Below are positions 34,520 to 45,896 of a stretch of 64,000 bases of DNA, one piece after another. Source of the DNA: Panicum virgatum (Eukaryota; Streptophyta; Magnoliopsida; Poales; Poaceae); contig NC_053142.1 of the NCBI RefSeq assembly GCF_016808335.1, positions 48,975,992-49,039,991 of the forward strand, given 5' to 3'. Below the pieces are notes generated by a model. That model was given only the letters and a program-made list of their open reading frames with translations. It was not told the DNA's origin and did no database searches. The translations under genes and the position numbers were made by a program. Numbering within the stretch: the stretch's first letter is position 1; every line of letters starts with the position of its first letter.

Positions 34520-35515
34520 TAAAGTGAAAAGTCCATTTGACCTCCTGAACTTGTCACCGAATCTGAAAAACACCTCTGAACTCAAAAACCAGAAATCTTA
34601 CATACCTAAACTTTCAATACCGACTAAATTACCCCCTTGACCACGTCGAAGCTGTTTTGTTGTTGGTGGTTTTGCTGATGTGGCACGTGTGGGTCCCACA
34701 TGTCACTATTTTTTTCCACATCACCTCCTCTGCCTCCCCCCTCTCTCACTGACTGAGCAGCCCCACATGTCAGCCCTTCTTCCACCTCCAGACCCCCTCC
34801 ACCGCCGACGCCCCTGCTCTTCCGGTCACCTCCCTCCAGCCTCCGGTGGCGCCCCCCTCCTCTCCTGTCATCCGCACACGGCGCGCGGCGCGAGCGCAAA
34901 GGAGGAGCCCGCGGCGGGACTAGCGGGCCAGGCTTGCCCGCGGCGTGGGCTCAGCGGCCTGCGGATGCAGGAGGCACACGCACGTGCAAGGCGGCTCGCG
35001 CGGGCGGAGCGGGAGCAGGGGCGGCGGAAGCTTCGCGCAGGAAGGGGGAAGGCAAGGGCCCAACAGCGCGCGGATCCAGCGGCGGCGGTGCGGGCGGGCG
35101 TGCGGGGGAGGGGGGGTGCGGCGCGGAGCAAGGCGGCCTCGGGCAGCGGCGGCGTGCGCGCAGGCGAGGCGGTTGGGGGAGGAGGCGGCGCGCCGGGCGC
35201 GCGGTCTGCGGGCAAGGAGCAGGGTGCACGGGTGCCCAGCTCGTGTGCGCCAGGAGGAAGAAGGGCTGACGTGTGGGGCCACTCAGTCGGTGAGAGAGAG
35301 GGGAGGAAGCGGAGGTGATGTGGCAAAAAAATAGTGATATGTGGGATCCACATGTGCCACATCAGCAAAACCACCAACAAAACAGTTTTGACGTGGTCAA
35401 GGGGCGTAATTTGGCTGGTATTGAAAGTTTAGGTATGTAAGATTTCTCGTTTTTGAGTTCAGGGGTATTTTTTAGATTTGGTGACAAGTTCAGAGGGGGT
35501 TAAATAATATGCCAA
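34520..35515. mobile_element. Long-TIR element with GC-rich core (Pack-MULE-like)
   Basis: Arms of about 270 bp are inverted copies. 34545-34790 ('tgaacttgtcacc', 'aaatcttacatacctaaact', 'ggttttgctgatgtggcac') pairs with 35270-35500. The core (34800-35260) is very GC-rich, with open frames on both strands but no recognisable domain. The layout resembles a Pack-MULE with a captured GC-rich fragment. I could not fix the exact ends or a clean duplication (possible ATCAAG repeats outside). Confidence 0.7.
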
Positions 35516-36334
35516 ATTAGTAATTTTGCTGATTTAGTAGTATCAAGGAGAGATGAGAGAGTTTCACGAAGTTGAGAGAGGAGTTTCGTCCTCTTGAAAC
35601 CTTGCAACCCCTGCCGGCACACAAGTTTTTAGTTATGATAATTGTGCAATGGAACACGAAACGACCAGTTGGACCCATGTAAAGCTGTCCAATGAAAATC
35701 TGAATCCGGATCGGACATCCACATTCAGACTTTCGGGCATCATCCGATCCATCGTGTTCATTCGATTTTCCCCAGGCGTGTGCCTGGCGATCGATTTTAG
35801 ACTTAGTACACCTTTAACTTGTGTGCCACATATATGCAGGACACAAGCCGGTCAATCGGATCTACTACAACCTCGAATAATTCCATGAACACAAAGCACG
35901 TAACACTCACTCGTATGGAATGGAATGGAGCACAGGACACAGTATATAGGTGACTGATTGTTGGACTGTTTATATATACACCAGCAGCAACAAACTATGA
36001 TCTGAATTCTGAAGACAACAAACAATTAATTCTACCACCCACACACATCGAGTAGCAAACGCACGTATCGGGTATTGCAGCTTAAACACGCAGATAACTA
36101 TACAGATAACTACAAACTTTCAGAGTCTTATTTCAAGTTCAGATCAGAGAAGCCTACGCAAACAAGAACCGCATAGCCACACCTACTACTTTATTTATAC
36201 TAAGTTAAAAGATGCTACACACGGCCATAGCTTCGACGAACAAAATACATCAGCTGCCGCCTGCCGCGGAGGCCGACGCGTCACCGTAGTTTCATCACCA
36301 GCTTATTTTGTTCGCGCAGATGGAGAAACGTCGT
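35516..36334. other. Intergenic, no gene seen
   Basis: Mixed composition. The part from about 36150 to 36334 is probably the 3' UTR of the minus-strand gene at 36335-36893. Confidence 0.5.
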
Positions 36335-36893
36335 CTAGTGGTGTACTCCGCCATTGCCCCCGCTGCCCTCCCTCGGCCTCCTCACCGCCCACACCCTGGT
36401 CACCACCTCCTCCTGCATGTACAAGAACTGCAACGGATTTCATATTTTCACGGGAGCCATCATCAGTCGTTCGGTTACCGGAGAAACGAGCGTGGAAATC
36501 AAGTCATGAAGCGGTGGCAAATCGATCCACACTTACGTTATTAGCCTCCTCGCCGCCGCCCTCTCCTTCCTTCGACGACGCATCCGCCGCGGCGTCCGGC
36601 GCAGCGACAGCGGCCGGCTTCGGGTCGGGCTCGTCGCTGCTGAAGTAGCCGTGCAGGCCCAGGCAGCCGGCGCAGGCGCGGAGCAGGAGCTGCAGCAGCG
36701 AGCACGGGTGCGCGAAGAGCGCCGGCGAGGCTTCTCCAGAGCTCACCACCTCCTTGACGAGCAGCCCCGCCGATTCCTCCGCTTTGTACCCCGGGCGCTG
36801 AGCCACCGGTGATTCTTCGGCGGCGGCGTCTTGGCGCTGCCCCGCCGAATCTTGGGACTTGTTCTCCGCCTCCTTTTCCCCGTGCTGATCCAT
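36335..36893 (-). CDS. Small two-exon protein of unknown function (149 aa)
   Basis: Exon 1 is 36893-36537 (119 codons), with donor AAC|GTAAGT. Exon 2 is 36427-36335 (30 codons plus TAG), with acceptor TTGCAG|TTC. Removing the 109-nt intron joins the exons in frame. The N-terminus is charged and low-complexity (MDQHGEKEAENK). A conserved-looking middle block, GYKAEESAGLLVKEVVSSGE then HPCSLLQLLLRACAGCLGL (about 55-105), has a hydrophobic, Cys-containing helix. The C-terminus is basic and Gly-rich (VWAVRRPREGSGGNGG). The exon pair, the exact splice sites and the ordinary GC content support a real gene. I do not recognise a characterised function. Confidence 0.72.
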
Positions 36894-38178
36894 TGTCTCC
36901 GGCTCTCCGCGGCCGCTCTCGGTAGATGCTGGGAGCTTCTGGAGAAGGGAGTTTGGGGGCGGCGGTTGTAGTATAGTCTCTAGCCTAGCGCTACGCTACT
37001 GTATCCTTTGCTCGTCAACTTTTGGGTGGGTGCCCTCCCTCGGTGGGATGCCGATGGCGGCGTTCAGGAGTATTTACTCCCCCTCTATGGCAGATTCATA
37101 CGGGCGTCGAGCCCTAATTTATTTCGCCGGGACGAGGGGAGATGGGCCCCAGAATATTTCCTGTAATACCCCTGGAGGGTTCGACTCGACGTCCTGTAGC
37201 CGGCACTAACAACCAGTCTAGTACTAGTGTACATTGTACAAGGGTAAACTTGTAAATGTCCATACTTCTTGCAGCCATGGCAGGTAGGGCGCCTTGAATG
37301 CCGACGCGGACACTGACGACAACCAGCTGCAAGGCAGCGAGGGGCATTGAAGTACACCTCAGCAACCCGGCTTTTAATTTCTACAGAGCTTTGCCTTGCC
37401 GCACCTGCATGCAAGATAGTAGACCTGGGGCCTGACCGGTCAACATCTCTTCATCAGGATCAGGGTACAAGCTGTTAATTATTCGGCACTGGGATTCTCT
37501 TTCTCTAACCCGCACGCTTATCCACTTAAGAGAACACTAGTTTTTGTCCATGTTTATCTGTCGCATTTCAGGCTTGAGAATCTGGGGTACGAGCGAGCGA
37601 CAGCACAAGGTCGATGTGAGCTCGCATCTACCAGCCTACCACATGCTCTGCTCCTGTGTTTTTTCCTATGATCTCAGCCCGGCCCGGGGAATTAATTATA
37701 AGACTTGTGCTCGACGAAAAGATCACCTGTATTAGTGTACTGCCTTCTGGTTGTGGTATCAACATCACATTCTACTGTACTGCATTTCTATTAGTGTTGA
37801 TCACCTCTCAAAATCGATTAGCTCGAGGCCATGTAATGATGTGTCCCGGCCACCCTGGCTTTTGGACTCCTGCCTGCTCGCTGCTCTTAGCTGGCCCTGC
37901 GAGCTTGCAAGCCTCACATGAGCTGCACGACCACTCAAATCGGTGTCCTCTGTTTGATCTTGATGATCTGGCTGCGATGCTGCGAGTTTGCTACCAGTAT
38001 AGAACTACAGATACTACGCCGCGCTCGCCTACTTTCTTTCTTTGAGTGCAGAAGATGAATGTGAGTTAAGTACGGGCCAGGGAGCGTACATGATCGTAGC
38101 ACCCTTCGTCTTCGTGGCAACCAGCATTGAATCCAGCCGCGTCCTCGTCTGCGCACTGCACTGTGGTCTACTCGTGTT
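36894..38178. other. Intergenic, no gene seen
   Basis: 36894-37080 is the 5' flank of the minus-strand gene. The rest has only short frames without domains. The sequence just before 38179 is the pre-insertion target of the LINE. Confidence 0.5.
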
Positions 38179-39162
38179 CCTGATGGATTGCAGCTTTTTT
38201 TTTTTGAGAAGCCGGATTTTTATTCATTCAAATATTTGGTGATTACAGCCCAAATTACAAGAACACCTTTGAAAGAAATAGAAATTACATTCAAATTCTT
38301 GTGCAATCCCGGTCGTTCTCGCCGCCGCCGGCCGGAGCTCCCAGCTTGATGCCGACCTCCTCCCTGGCGAAGAACAAGATTTTTTTGGCGCCGTCTTGAG
38401 TAGCACATCAGAATCGACATGCTGTATAAACCACTGAACGAACCGGCAGACAATCAACAGGCAACGAGAGATCCGCCGCCTCAAGGACCTCCGGAAACCC
38501 CACATCGCCAGACGACAAAGAACCCCGAAAAGGGATCAGAACCACCAACCCGACTTCGATTCGTGTTGGTACATAAAACTTCTCCGATGAACAAAGGAGT
38601 AACAAGCAATCTTCCTCCCGCCTCTTGCAGCCTTCTCGGTGGTTGCAAGGCCAGTGGCGCTGTGGCTGGCATGGACACATCCAGCGTAGGGAAGCACACG
38701 GCAGATTCGACCGACGACGCAAAAGACAAAGACAAAGAATAGCATCGTCGTCGTCGAACCGCCTGCACAAGACACCGAAGCGCTCCACCCTACCAACAGC
38801 CACCACCATACTGCAGATCCACTACCAAAGACCACATAGAAAACATGAAGGAAGCAAAAGATCCCCACCATAGCCGGCCGCAGGGAGCACGACGTCTCCA
38901 TTTCAAACACAAAGAAACGGAGAGCAAAAGACCATCTTCCGCCTCTGCCGCCAGAGCCGAGAGATCCTCCACAGCCGTAGAAGAAGACCCCACCCTCCGG
39001 GACAAGAACAGAGGAGGCAAAAGAAGCTCACAGCATCTTTGTCAAAGATGACTCCGCTGTCATCACAGACGAAGAGGAGCTGGAGAACCTTTATTCGGCA
39101 AAGGAGAAAAACTAACCACCACAGCAAATCACCGATGACACCTCCTCCGCAATTGACGTGAC

Positions 39163-40316
39163 TGTTGGAGTAATGGGCTTGGCCCATTACTTCTAAAGCA
39201 TTAAAAGAATTTAAAGCCCACTATTAATGCTAGGGAATCAATGCTTAATTCTGTACCGGGAATCGAGGAGGATCTCAACCGACTTAAAAGGTGGACTTCG
39301 TGTACACCACTTGTGAAGCCGGTAAGAGGAGGATGGTGAACCACACGCGCGCGCTAGCTCGCCTCGCCGGGCCGGGCCGGGCCGGGCCGGGCCGGGCCGG
39401 GCCGGGCCGGGCCGGGCCGGGCCGGGCCGTGGCCGAGGCCGAGGCCGAGACGAGGCGCGGCGCGGCGCGGCCGGACGGGCGGTGCGCGTGCGCGTGCGCG
39501 GCCGGACGTGACGTGCAGGTGCCGGTGCGGTGCGGTGCGATGTGATGGCTATTTTGCCGTTGACAGCAATTAATCGTGCGATTAAACGTGCAATTAAATC
39601 TATAATTAATGGCCATAACCGCATCACCTAAATGACTCTGATGGTGTCCAGGTTCAACGATCCTGAGCACCTGAGTCACTATATAAGAAGTGACATTCCC
39701 CTCATCCATTCTGCACCAGAGCACTGAGGCAACTCGGCTCCTCTCTTCTCCCTCTCCAGTTGCAACAACTGAGTTCCCCAACGCTAATTTCTGCGCGCAC
39801 AGAATTAGCGTGAGCAGGCCTCCGAAACCTTGCTCGCCTTGAGATCCTGCACGGGATAGGCGGTCAATCAGGTTTTTGGGTAACGCTTTAGCGTGACTGC
39901 TCAAAAATACAAAGGTTTTGCCCGATTGAACGACTACTTCCTGGTGGACGAGCCGAACGACTACGTCGACTACATTTTGGTGGTCGAACGACTACGTCGA
40001 CTACATCTTGGTGACCGTTCGCGGGACTGCACTGCGAACTTCTTCCTGCACCGATTTAGTTCGACTACTTCGACTGAGGCCAACCGAGTAGATGTCTACT
40101 CCAGTTGGTAACAGCGCAGCCAATACCTCCGGCAACGGCCCCGCTTCAGGGTACTCCCTGAAACTTTGGTTATTTATATTGTTTATGCTTATCTGTGTGA
40201 TAAGTATAAACATGTTCACATGTTTTATTTTACTCCTTAAAGTCATAAAAATATTGCTAGTTTATATATTTAATTTTGGAATTAAATTGTGCCCGAAATT
40301 ACCTAAATCTCTAACA
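39163..40316 (+). mobile_element. Solo LTR (1154 bp) nested in the LINE
   Basis: Starts TGTTGGAGTAATGGGC and ends AAATCTCTAACA, with a perfect 5-bp duplication GTGAC at 39158-39162 and 40317-40321. A TATA box (ATATAAG, about 39681) and a CT-rich leader follow. No gag-pol region adjoins it. Confidence 0.88.
39367..39428. repeat. (GGGCC)n microsatellite in the LTR
   Basis: About twelve units of the 5-mer CCGGG, followed by GAGGCC-type and GCGTGC-type short repeats (39430-39500). It lies inside the solo LTR upstream of its TATA box. Confidence 0.85.
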
Positions 40317-41379
40317 GTGACCTCCGACGAAGACACCGTGGTGGGATATGGAACCACCACCGACAAGCACCGATAAGGAAGAATCAAATCTACAACCTAA
40401 TCTACTAGACTAAACCTAAAGCTAGCAGATATACAGGACCTCACTCGTTTCTCGAGCCGATTCCCTTCCCTTCCGGCGCCGGCGACGCCGTCAGAGAACA
40501 GGAATTGGCGAGAAACGGGTGCGGGATCGAGATTCGCATGGAGCTCGCCGCTCTCTACTGGAGCTTGGGGAACGGGACGCTTCGCGAGAGCTCTAAATGG
40601 AATCCATTTTTCATGTCAGAAAATGGCAGATAATACCGGAGGAAAACTCCCTGATGGATTGCAGCTGGAAACAATAAAAGCGGCACGGGAAGAAGGAACC
40701 GCGTCTCCGATGGACTTTGGGCCGCAATCACCAACCCATATATTGAGCCTTGTGGGCTCACGTTACGAAAAAAAAAACAGAAGTCCTTTCCCTGAAAGAA
40801 CATGGGCTTCCCATGGTCAATTTCGAAAGCCCAGACAGAATGGCCGACCGGTACGCCCGCACGCGCGTAGTTAACGGAGCAGATGCCGACGCCAGCGGAC
40901 TCCGGAACACAAGTTTGTTATGTACATGTCCATACATGTGGACATATATGTTACAGGACACGTGCATGACGCAAGTTTGCTGTGGAGTATTTATTTTTGT
41001 TTTTCCTATTTCTCTTCACTTTTCTTTCTTATTATTATATCGTTGGTTGTAGTTTCTAGGTTTCCTTTCTTCTTTTAGCACGCATGAAAGCTGGTCATTG
41101 TCGGTGTATTATTTTTTTCCTCCTTCTCTCTTCCTCTTTTTCTCATTTCTTATTCCTTTTCATATAACAACTGATTTTATTGTTTTTTCTTCTATTTTGT
41201 TATTATATTTTCTTTTTTGCCTTTTATACTTAATTTTCTTCCATTTCCATTGAATTTTTGGATTACATTTTTTATTTCTTTTCTTCAATAATATGATTTA
41301 TTTTTAAATTTATTTATTTATTATTTATCCAACTTTTAATAGAAACTTATAAATTTTAGCACTGCAACACTTAGAAAAT

Positions 41380-42190
41380 TTGTTAGTAGTTAGTATATTT
41401 TTTCACATGCATATTAGTGTTTCAATCCGTTCCAAATTTGCTATTATTTAGTATATTTTTTCTCACATGAAAATTCATTTCTTCGTATTGTAGATTCATA
41501 AATTGGTGTGTGAAATGACTTATTTTCTTTATATACTAATTTATTTTAGTGCGTGTATATCCTTATAAATATATTTTTTATGTGTGAAATGATTATATAT
41601 ATATTTGATTGTATTGCATATGTATTTATCTTCCTGTAAAATTATTTGTCCGCGAGTAACCAATTTGTTCACAACATCAAATTATTTGTTCACTTTTCAA
41701 ATTAAATTGTTCCGTGACCTTGACCCATTTGTTCGCAATATTCATTTTCTCATTAGTTATCGTATACAATCAAATATTCACGGTGTTTAATATTTTTTTC
41801 ATTTTATATTATTAGTTGTTCATTATGTTTAATTATTTTGTTCGTAATAATAATTATTTGTTCTCAGGATCTAGAATTAACTATTTAGTATTTAAAAGAT
41901 ATTTTTTAAAAATATCATGCAAATATAGTCAAGTGAGGTCTTATTTTGAAGATCTTGTTTTAAGAAACACAATGGTGTAATCTAAATTTACTTTAGATAA
42001 ACAGTTAAAGATCTATAGTATTTTTGGTTCTGAACTTTGTTGTGTGTGGGATGACATCGTCAGTTTTGTTTTTTCTCCGTGCATACACTTATACTATGAT
42101 CCTAGCATGTTGTGTTGACGGCCCATTTAACCGCATGCGGAAGATGACTCCTGACGTGATGGTTGTATATTTTGTCACCTCCTCTAATGC
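41380..42190 (+). repeat. AT-rich transposon arm, copy 2, upstream of the MIZ1-like gene
   Basis: Same word order as copy 1: 'taaattggtgtgtgaaatga', 'ttgttcg' repeats, 'ctatttagtatttaaaagatat' and 'gaagatcttgttttaagaaacacaatgg'. It ends in the subterminal block GGCCCATTTAACCGC... 'cctctaatgcatatccgc' (42120-42195). A pyrimidine-rich stretch (40985-41250) lies outside it, as in copy 3. The block ends about 210 bp before the MIZ1-like start codon. Confidence 0.6.
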
Positions 42191-42407
42191 ATATCCGCGC
42201 CCGGCGGACTCGGCCGGCCGCCTCGCGGCTCCGAACCGCAAGCGCAACCGCATCAAAACACCCCCCGCCGTGCGTCCTCCGATGGTCAGCGAAGATCCGC
42301 AGCCTCAGGCTATCCATCGCGCTCGAAGCCGGCCGATCGGTGGAGCAGGCGGGCCGCGCCGGCTGCCGCACCACCGGTAGCGCGGGCCCAGCTTGCCTCC
42401 CTCCGTG

Positions 42408-43352
42408 ATGGCCGACGTCGACGCGAGCGCCGCCGAGGAGCCGGACCACAGGGCGCGCTCGGCGTCCCTCTCGTCGTCGGAGGGGAGCGACCACGACGAC
42501 GCCGCCGCGGGCGAGAATCCCATGCTGGGCCAGTCGGCGCCGTCCCCGGCGCGCTCCGCGGGCCACGCGCTCGAGGAGCCGCCGAAGCGGAAGGCCCCGG
42601 GGCGGCGGTCGCGGCCGATGCGGATGTTCCAGAGCATGTGCCGGTCGCTGCCGCTGCTGAACCCGCGGTGCGGGCGGCCGCTGCAGTCCGGCGCGTGCCG
42701 GATCGCGCCTCCCGCGCGCCTCACCCCGTCGGACTCCCTGCTGTCGCAGCTCATGGGGTCCTCGTCCAGCGCGGCGGCGGCGTCCCGCCACCGCCTCACG
42801 GGCACGCTCTTCGGCTACCGCGACGGCCGCGTGTCGCTGTCCCTGCAGGACAACGCCCGGTGCCGCCCCACGCTGGTGGTGGAGCTCGCGCTCCCGACGC
42901 ACGCGCTGCTCCGCGAGCTCGGCGCCCACGCGGGCGCGCGCATCGTGCTGGAGAGCGAGAAGCACGCGGCGGGGCCCACGGATGCGGGCGACCCCACCGG
43001 TGGCGACGGCGCCGGCGCTGGCGGCGCCAGCTTCAAGCATCACGACGACGACGGGTGGGTGCTGGAGGAGCCGATGTGGACCATGTTCTGCAACGGGAAG
43101 CGCGTGGGGTACGCGGTGCGGCGGGAGCCCACGGAGGAGGACATCGCGGTGCTGGAGACGCTGTGGGCGGTGACCATGGGCGGCGGCGTGCTCCCCGGCC
43201 GGTCGGACGTGGACGGGCCCGACGGCGAGGTGGCGTACATGCGCGGGAGCTTCGAGCACACCATCGGGTCCCGGGACTCGGAGTCGCTCTACATGGTCAG
43301 CCCGCCCGGCGGCGAGGGCCCCGAGCTCGCCATCTTCTTCGTTAGGCTATGA
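42408..43352 (+). CDS. MIZU-KUSSEI1-like protein (DUF617)
   Basis: Intronless ORF of 314 aa. MIZ1, the founding member, is needed for root hydrotropism in Arabidopsis; most relatives are uncharacterised (family knowledge). The DUF617 domain spans about residue 129 to the end: LTGTLFGYRDGRVSLSLQ, LVVELALPTHALLRELG, EEPMWTMFCNGKRVGYAVRR, GAGVLPG-like GGGVLPG, DGEVAYMRGSFEHTIGSRDSE and the C-terminal PELAIFFVRL. All the usual blocks are present, so the gene looks intact. The N-terminus (1-128) is Ser/Ala-rich and low-complexity. The start ATGGCCGACGTC at 42408 is the first ATG in frame. An AT-rich transposon arm ends about 210 bp upstream, so the promoter probably lies within or next to transposon DNA. 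Confidence 0.93.
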   Translation: MADVDASAAEEPDHRARSASLSSSEGSDHDDAAAGENPMLGQSAPSPARSAGHALEEPPKRKAPGRRSRPMRMFQSMCRSLPLLNPRCGRPLQSGACRIAPPARLTPSDSLLSQLMGSSSSAAAASRHRLTGTLFGYRDGRVSLSLQDNARCRPTLVVELALPTHALLRELGAHAGARIVLESEKHAAGPTDAGDPTGGDGAGAGGASFKHHDDDGWVLEEPMWTMFCNGKRVGYAVRREPTEEDIAVLETLWAVTMGGGVLPGRSDVDGPDGEVAYMRGSFEHTIGSRDSESLYMVSPPGGEGPELAIFFVRL

Positions 43353-44581
43353 ACCGGGAACCATCATCCCTAATCTTCGCTGCGCAGCGGCACCCACCGT
43401 CGTGGACAATTTTTTCCTCCCCCTCCTCTGTACGTACCGTCTCGTTCGTCAGCCTGAGCGTCAGAAATTTTCGCTGCCGCCATCAAGGAACTTTTTCTTC
43501 TTGATGCAAAACGAAAGGAGTACTCAAACAAAAAAAAATGAATCACGAGAAGTCTACATAATTCCTCGCCGTGCTCGGCGGACATGTCACGCCGGCCGAT
43601 CATGACCGCCACGTAGCCTGCAGGCACACCATCGATGCAGACCGCAGCAGGCAGAGGCCACACGTCTGGGCTCTGCATGCATGCATACAGACGCGCACGG
43701 CCGGCACGGTGGCCGCGGACGTGCGCACCTTTGGCAGCGAGCACCCTGTCAGTCAGGAGCACAGTTTATGTCACGTAGTTCCACGAATCAAGCACGGTTC
43801 CCCACGCAAAAGAATAGTAGCTGCGGCATTGATGGAACAGGCAGTTAGCCCTGTTGCTCTCAGGTCTCAGCTCGTCTCGTGAGAACACGGCGGTGCGGCG
43901 CACTGTGCGGAGATGCCCGGACCCCTACTCCCCCGCCGTGCGCCCGTACCCTGCCGCGACCGGCGTGCGCGTGCAAGTGCATGGCGCCCACGGGGTACGC
44001 GGCGCCTGCGCGGCGAGATCTCAGAGATCTGCGGGGAGAGACGCAGACGCTGAGCTGCCGACGGTGAAGCGTGCTGCTGAAAAAGCATCGCGTTGCGTTT
44101 GGGCATGGTGCATGCAGCAATGCACGGCCTTCTCAGGTCAGGTGTCCGCACGATGGATCATGGGCCCGGCAAGGCGGCAGCCGTGCACTGCACACGTGGA
44201 GAAAAGGCGTGGACGGCAGCGCGGCACTGCACATCGATCCACGAGGACATGGATGCAGTCGATGCAGTGCAGCGCAACAGCGGCGATTGCCTGTCGTCTG
44301 CCGCTGCGCGTTTTCACGTGCGTCCTGTGACGACTGATGAGCCCCTGCTGGCTGCTGGGTCACCCACACACACTAGCTAGCTGGTGCTGCTGCTCCTCCA
44401 GCGCTGTCGCTGAGGCTCCAATCTTCAGATCACAAGCTAACCACCGATCTTGATTTGCTTGATAAACTGGTTTTCGTTGGCAATGGGGAAAGATTAGATT
44501 CAAACCAGGCCCCATGCATGCATCATGTGCATCTCGCACTGAAACTGAGCCTTGCATGGAACTAGCTAGCGACCCGCGCGT
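43353..44581. other. No gene seen
   Basis: 43353-43600 is probably the 3' UTR of the MIZ1-like gene. 43850-44400 has open frames on both strands without domain signatures or codon structure that convince me. Confidence 0.5.
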
Positions 44582-44589
44582 GCAGGGAG

Positions 44590-45584
44590 TATATATGGGC
44601 ATGCAACCCGAGCCCGTTAGACCGGCCCGAGGCCCGAGGCACGTTTTTTTGACCCGGCCCAAGCACAGCCCGACCTGGTGACCTACGGGCCTGGGCTGGC
44701 ACAGCCCGAGGGAGCAGGCCGTGCCTGGGCCGCACCCCAGGCACGTGGGCCGGCACGGCCCGGTCCCAACGGTCGGCCCGATAAGCGGCCCGGTGCACTA
44801 GCGCCCCTCCCCAGCCCAGCCCACAAAATTCTACCCTTCCCCACAAAAATTCCCCACGGCGCCTCTAACCCTAACCCTATTCCCCACCCCGCCGATTCCC
44901 TACCCGGCCACCCCGTCGTCCCACCCCCGCCGCGCTCACAGCCCGCCCCCTCCTTCCTGGGCTCCTAGCCTCCACCTTGTCCTCCCACACCCACGAGGCC
45001 ACGAGCGGCGCTCTGCCGCCGCTCCGCCGCGTCGTCGCCACCGCCTGGTCCACCTCATCGTCCCGCACTGCCACGAACGGTGCTCCGCCGCGTCGCCGCC
45101 GCCGCCTGGCCCACCTCGTCCTCCCGCACTGCCACGAACGACGCTCCGCCGCGTCGTTCCTAGCCCGCGCCCTCCCTCCTGGCCTCCACCTCGTCCTCCC
45201 GCACCGCCACGAACGGCACCAGTGTCGCCGCCTAGTTCCTCTGGCTCGCCTCCTCCTCCTCTGCCCTCACGAGGGCCACGGCCGGCAAGCCCTCGAAGTC
45301 TGTCGGACCTGCGCGGGTCGACGGCGAGCTGCTGGACGACGGCGAGCTTGGACGACGACGAGCTATGGGCTGGCCCGGCCCGTGAAATTTGCCATGCTTC
45401 ACGGGCCAGCACAGCACAAAAAAGTCTCATAGGGCCGTGCCTGGGCCGGAGGCCAGACACGAAGCCCACAGCGGCACGGCTCGTGAGGCCCGTCAGCCCG
45501 TGTCGGCCCGACGCCATTCGGGCCGTGCCATCCCAATGTCGTGTCGTACTGGGCTGGGCCGGGCCGGCCCATTGGCCATCTATA
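44590..45584. mobile_element. hAT-like element (995 bp), TATATATGGGC ends
   Basis: Ends TATATATGGGC and GGCCATCTATA (inverted, two mismatches), flanked by a perfect 8-bp duplication GCAGGGAG at 44582-44589 and 45585-45592. GC-rich subterminal arms repeat GGCCCG/CGGGCC words on both sides. The core has no transposase, only a minisatellite (45045-45235). Confidence 0.85.
45045..45235. repeat. Minisatellite, about three units of 65-70 bp
   Basis: Units follow the pattern 'cacctcgtcctcccgcac', 'gccacgaacg', 'gctccgccgcgtcg' with small indels. Inside the hAT-like element. Confidence 0.7.
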
Positions 45585-45832
45585 GCAGGGAGATTCTCGA
45601 GTCTTTTCTGGCCAGGCGTCCAACAACGACAAGAATTTTTGGCATTTGCATGCAGCACACGCAGTCAGTCTCGGTCACTCCCTACGCGACGCAGTAGGCA
45701 TGATCCCCATCAGAGTCAGGGTCATATTACGCAGAGAGCCACAGAGCTTAGCGGCATGGCGGCCCATGCCCCCAACCAGGCTTAGCCCATCCTCTACCGC
45801 AAAGCACCGCGTCGCGATCGGCGGGGCCGCAG

Positions 45833-45896
45833 TATAAAGTCAGCCGGGAGCTCCAGGGAGGAGGCCTTTGGGGGACCAGGGAGGGAGAGGTCCCCC
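45833..45896 (+). promoter_or_regulatory. Possible core promoter with downstream hairpin
   Basis: TATAAA at 45833-45838 in GC-rich DNA, followed by an 8-bp perfect hairpin GGGGGACC / GGTCCCCC (45870-45877 with 45889-45896). No convincing coding sequence follows within about 1 kb. It could be the start of a non-coding transcript or of a gene remnant. Confidence 0.3.

Larger units (their letters stand above)
38196..40649 (-). mobile_element. LINE-like retroposed insertion with 17-bp target duplication
   Basis: The 17-mer CCTGATGGATTGCAGCT is present at 38179-38195 and again at 40650-40666. Directly after the first copy is a T run, that is a poly(A) tail on the minus strand, with AATAAA (complement TTTATT) close by. 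A long exact duplication plus poly(A) is the mark of target-primed reverse transcription. A solo LTR (39163-40316) is nested inside, so the original insert was about 1.3 kb. I see no reverse transcriptase, so it is a 5'-truncated LINE end or another retroposed transcript. Confidence 0.75.

Noticed and set aside
39284..39904. 206-codon minus-strand ORF
   Set aside because: Created by the (GGGCC)n repeat inside a solo LTR.
42102..43259. 385-codon minus-strand ORF
   Set aside because: Antisense shadow of the MIZ1-like gene; very high GC leaves the opposite frame open, and the product is Arg/Ala/His low-complexity.
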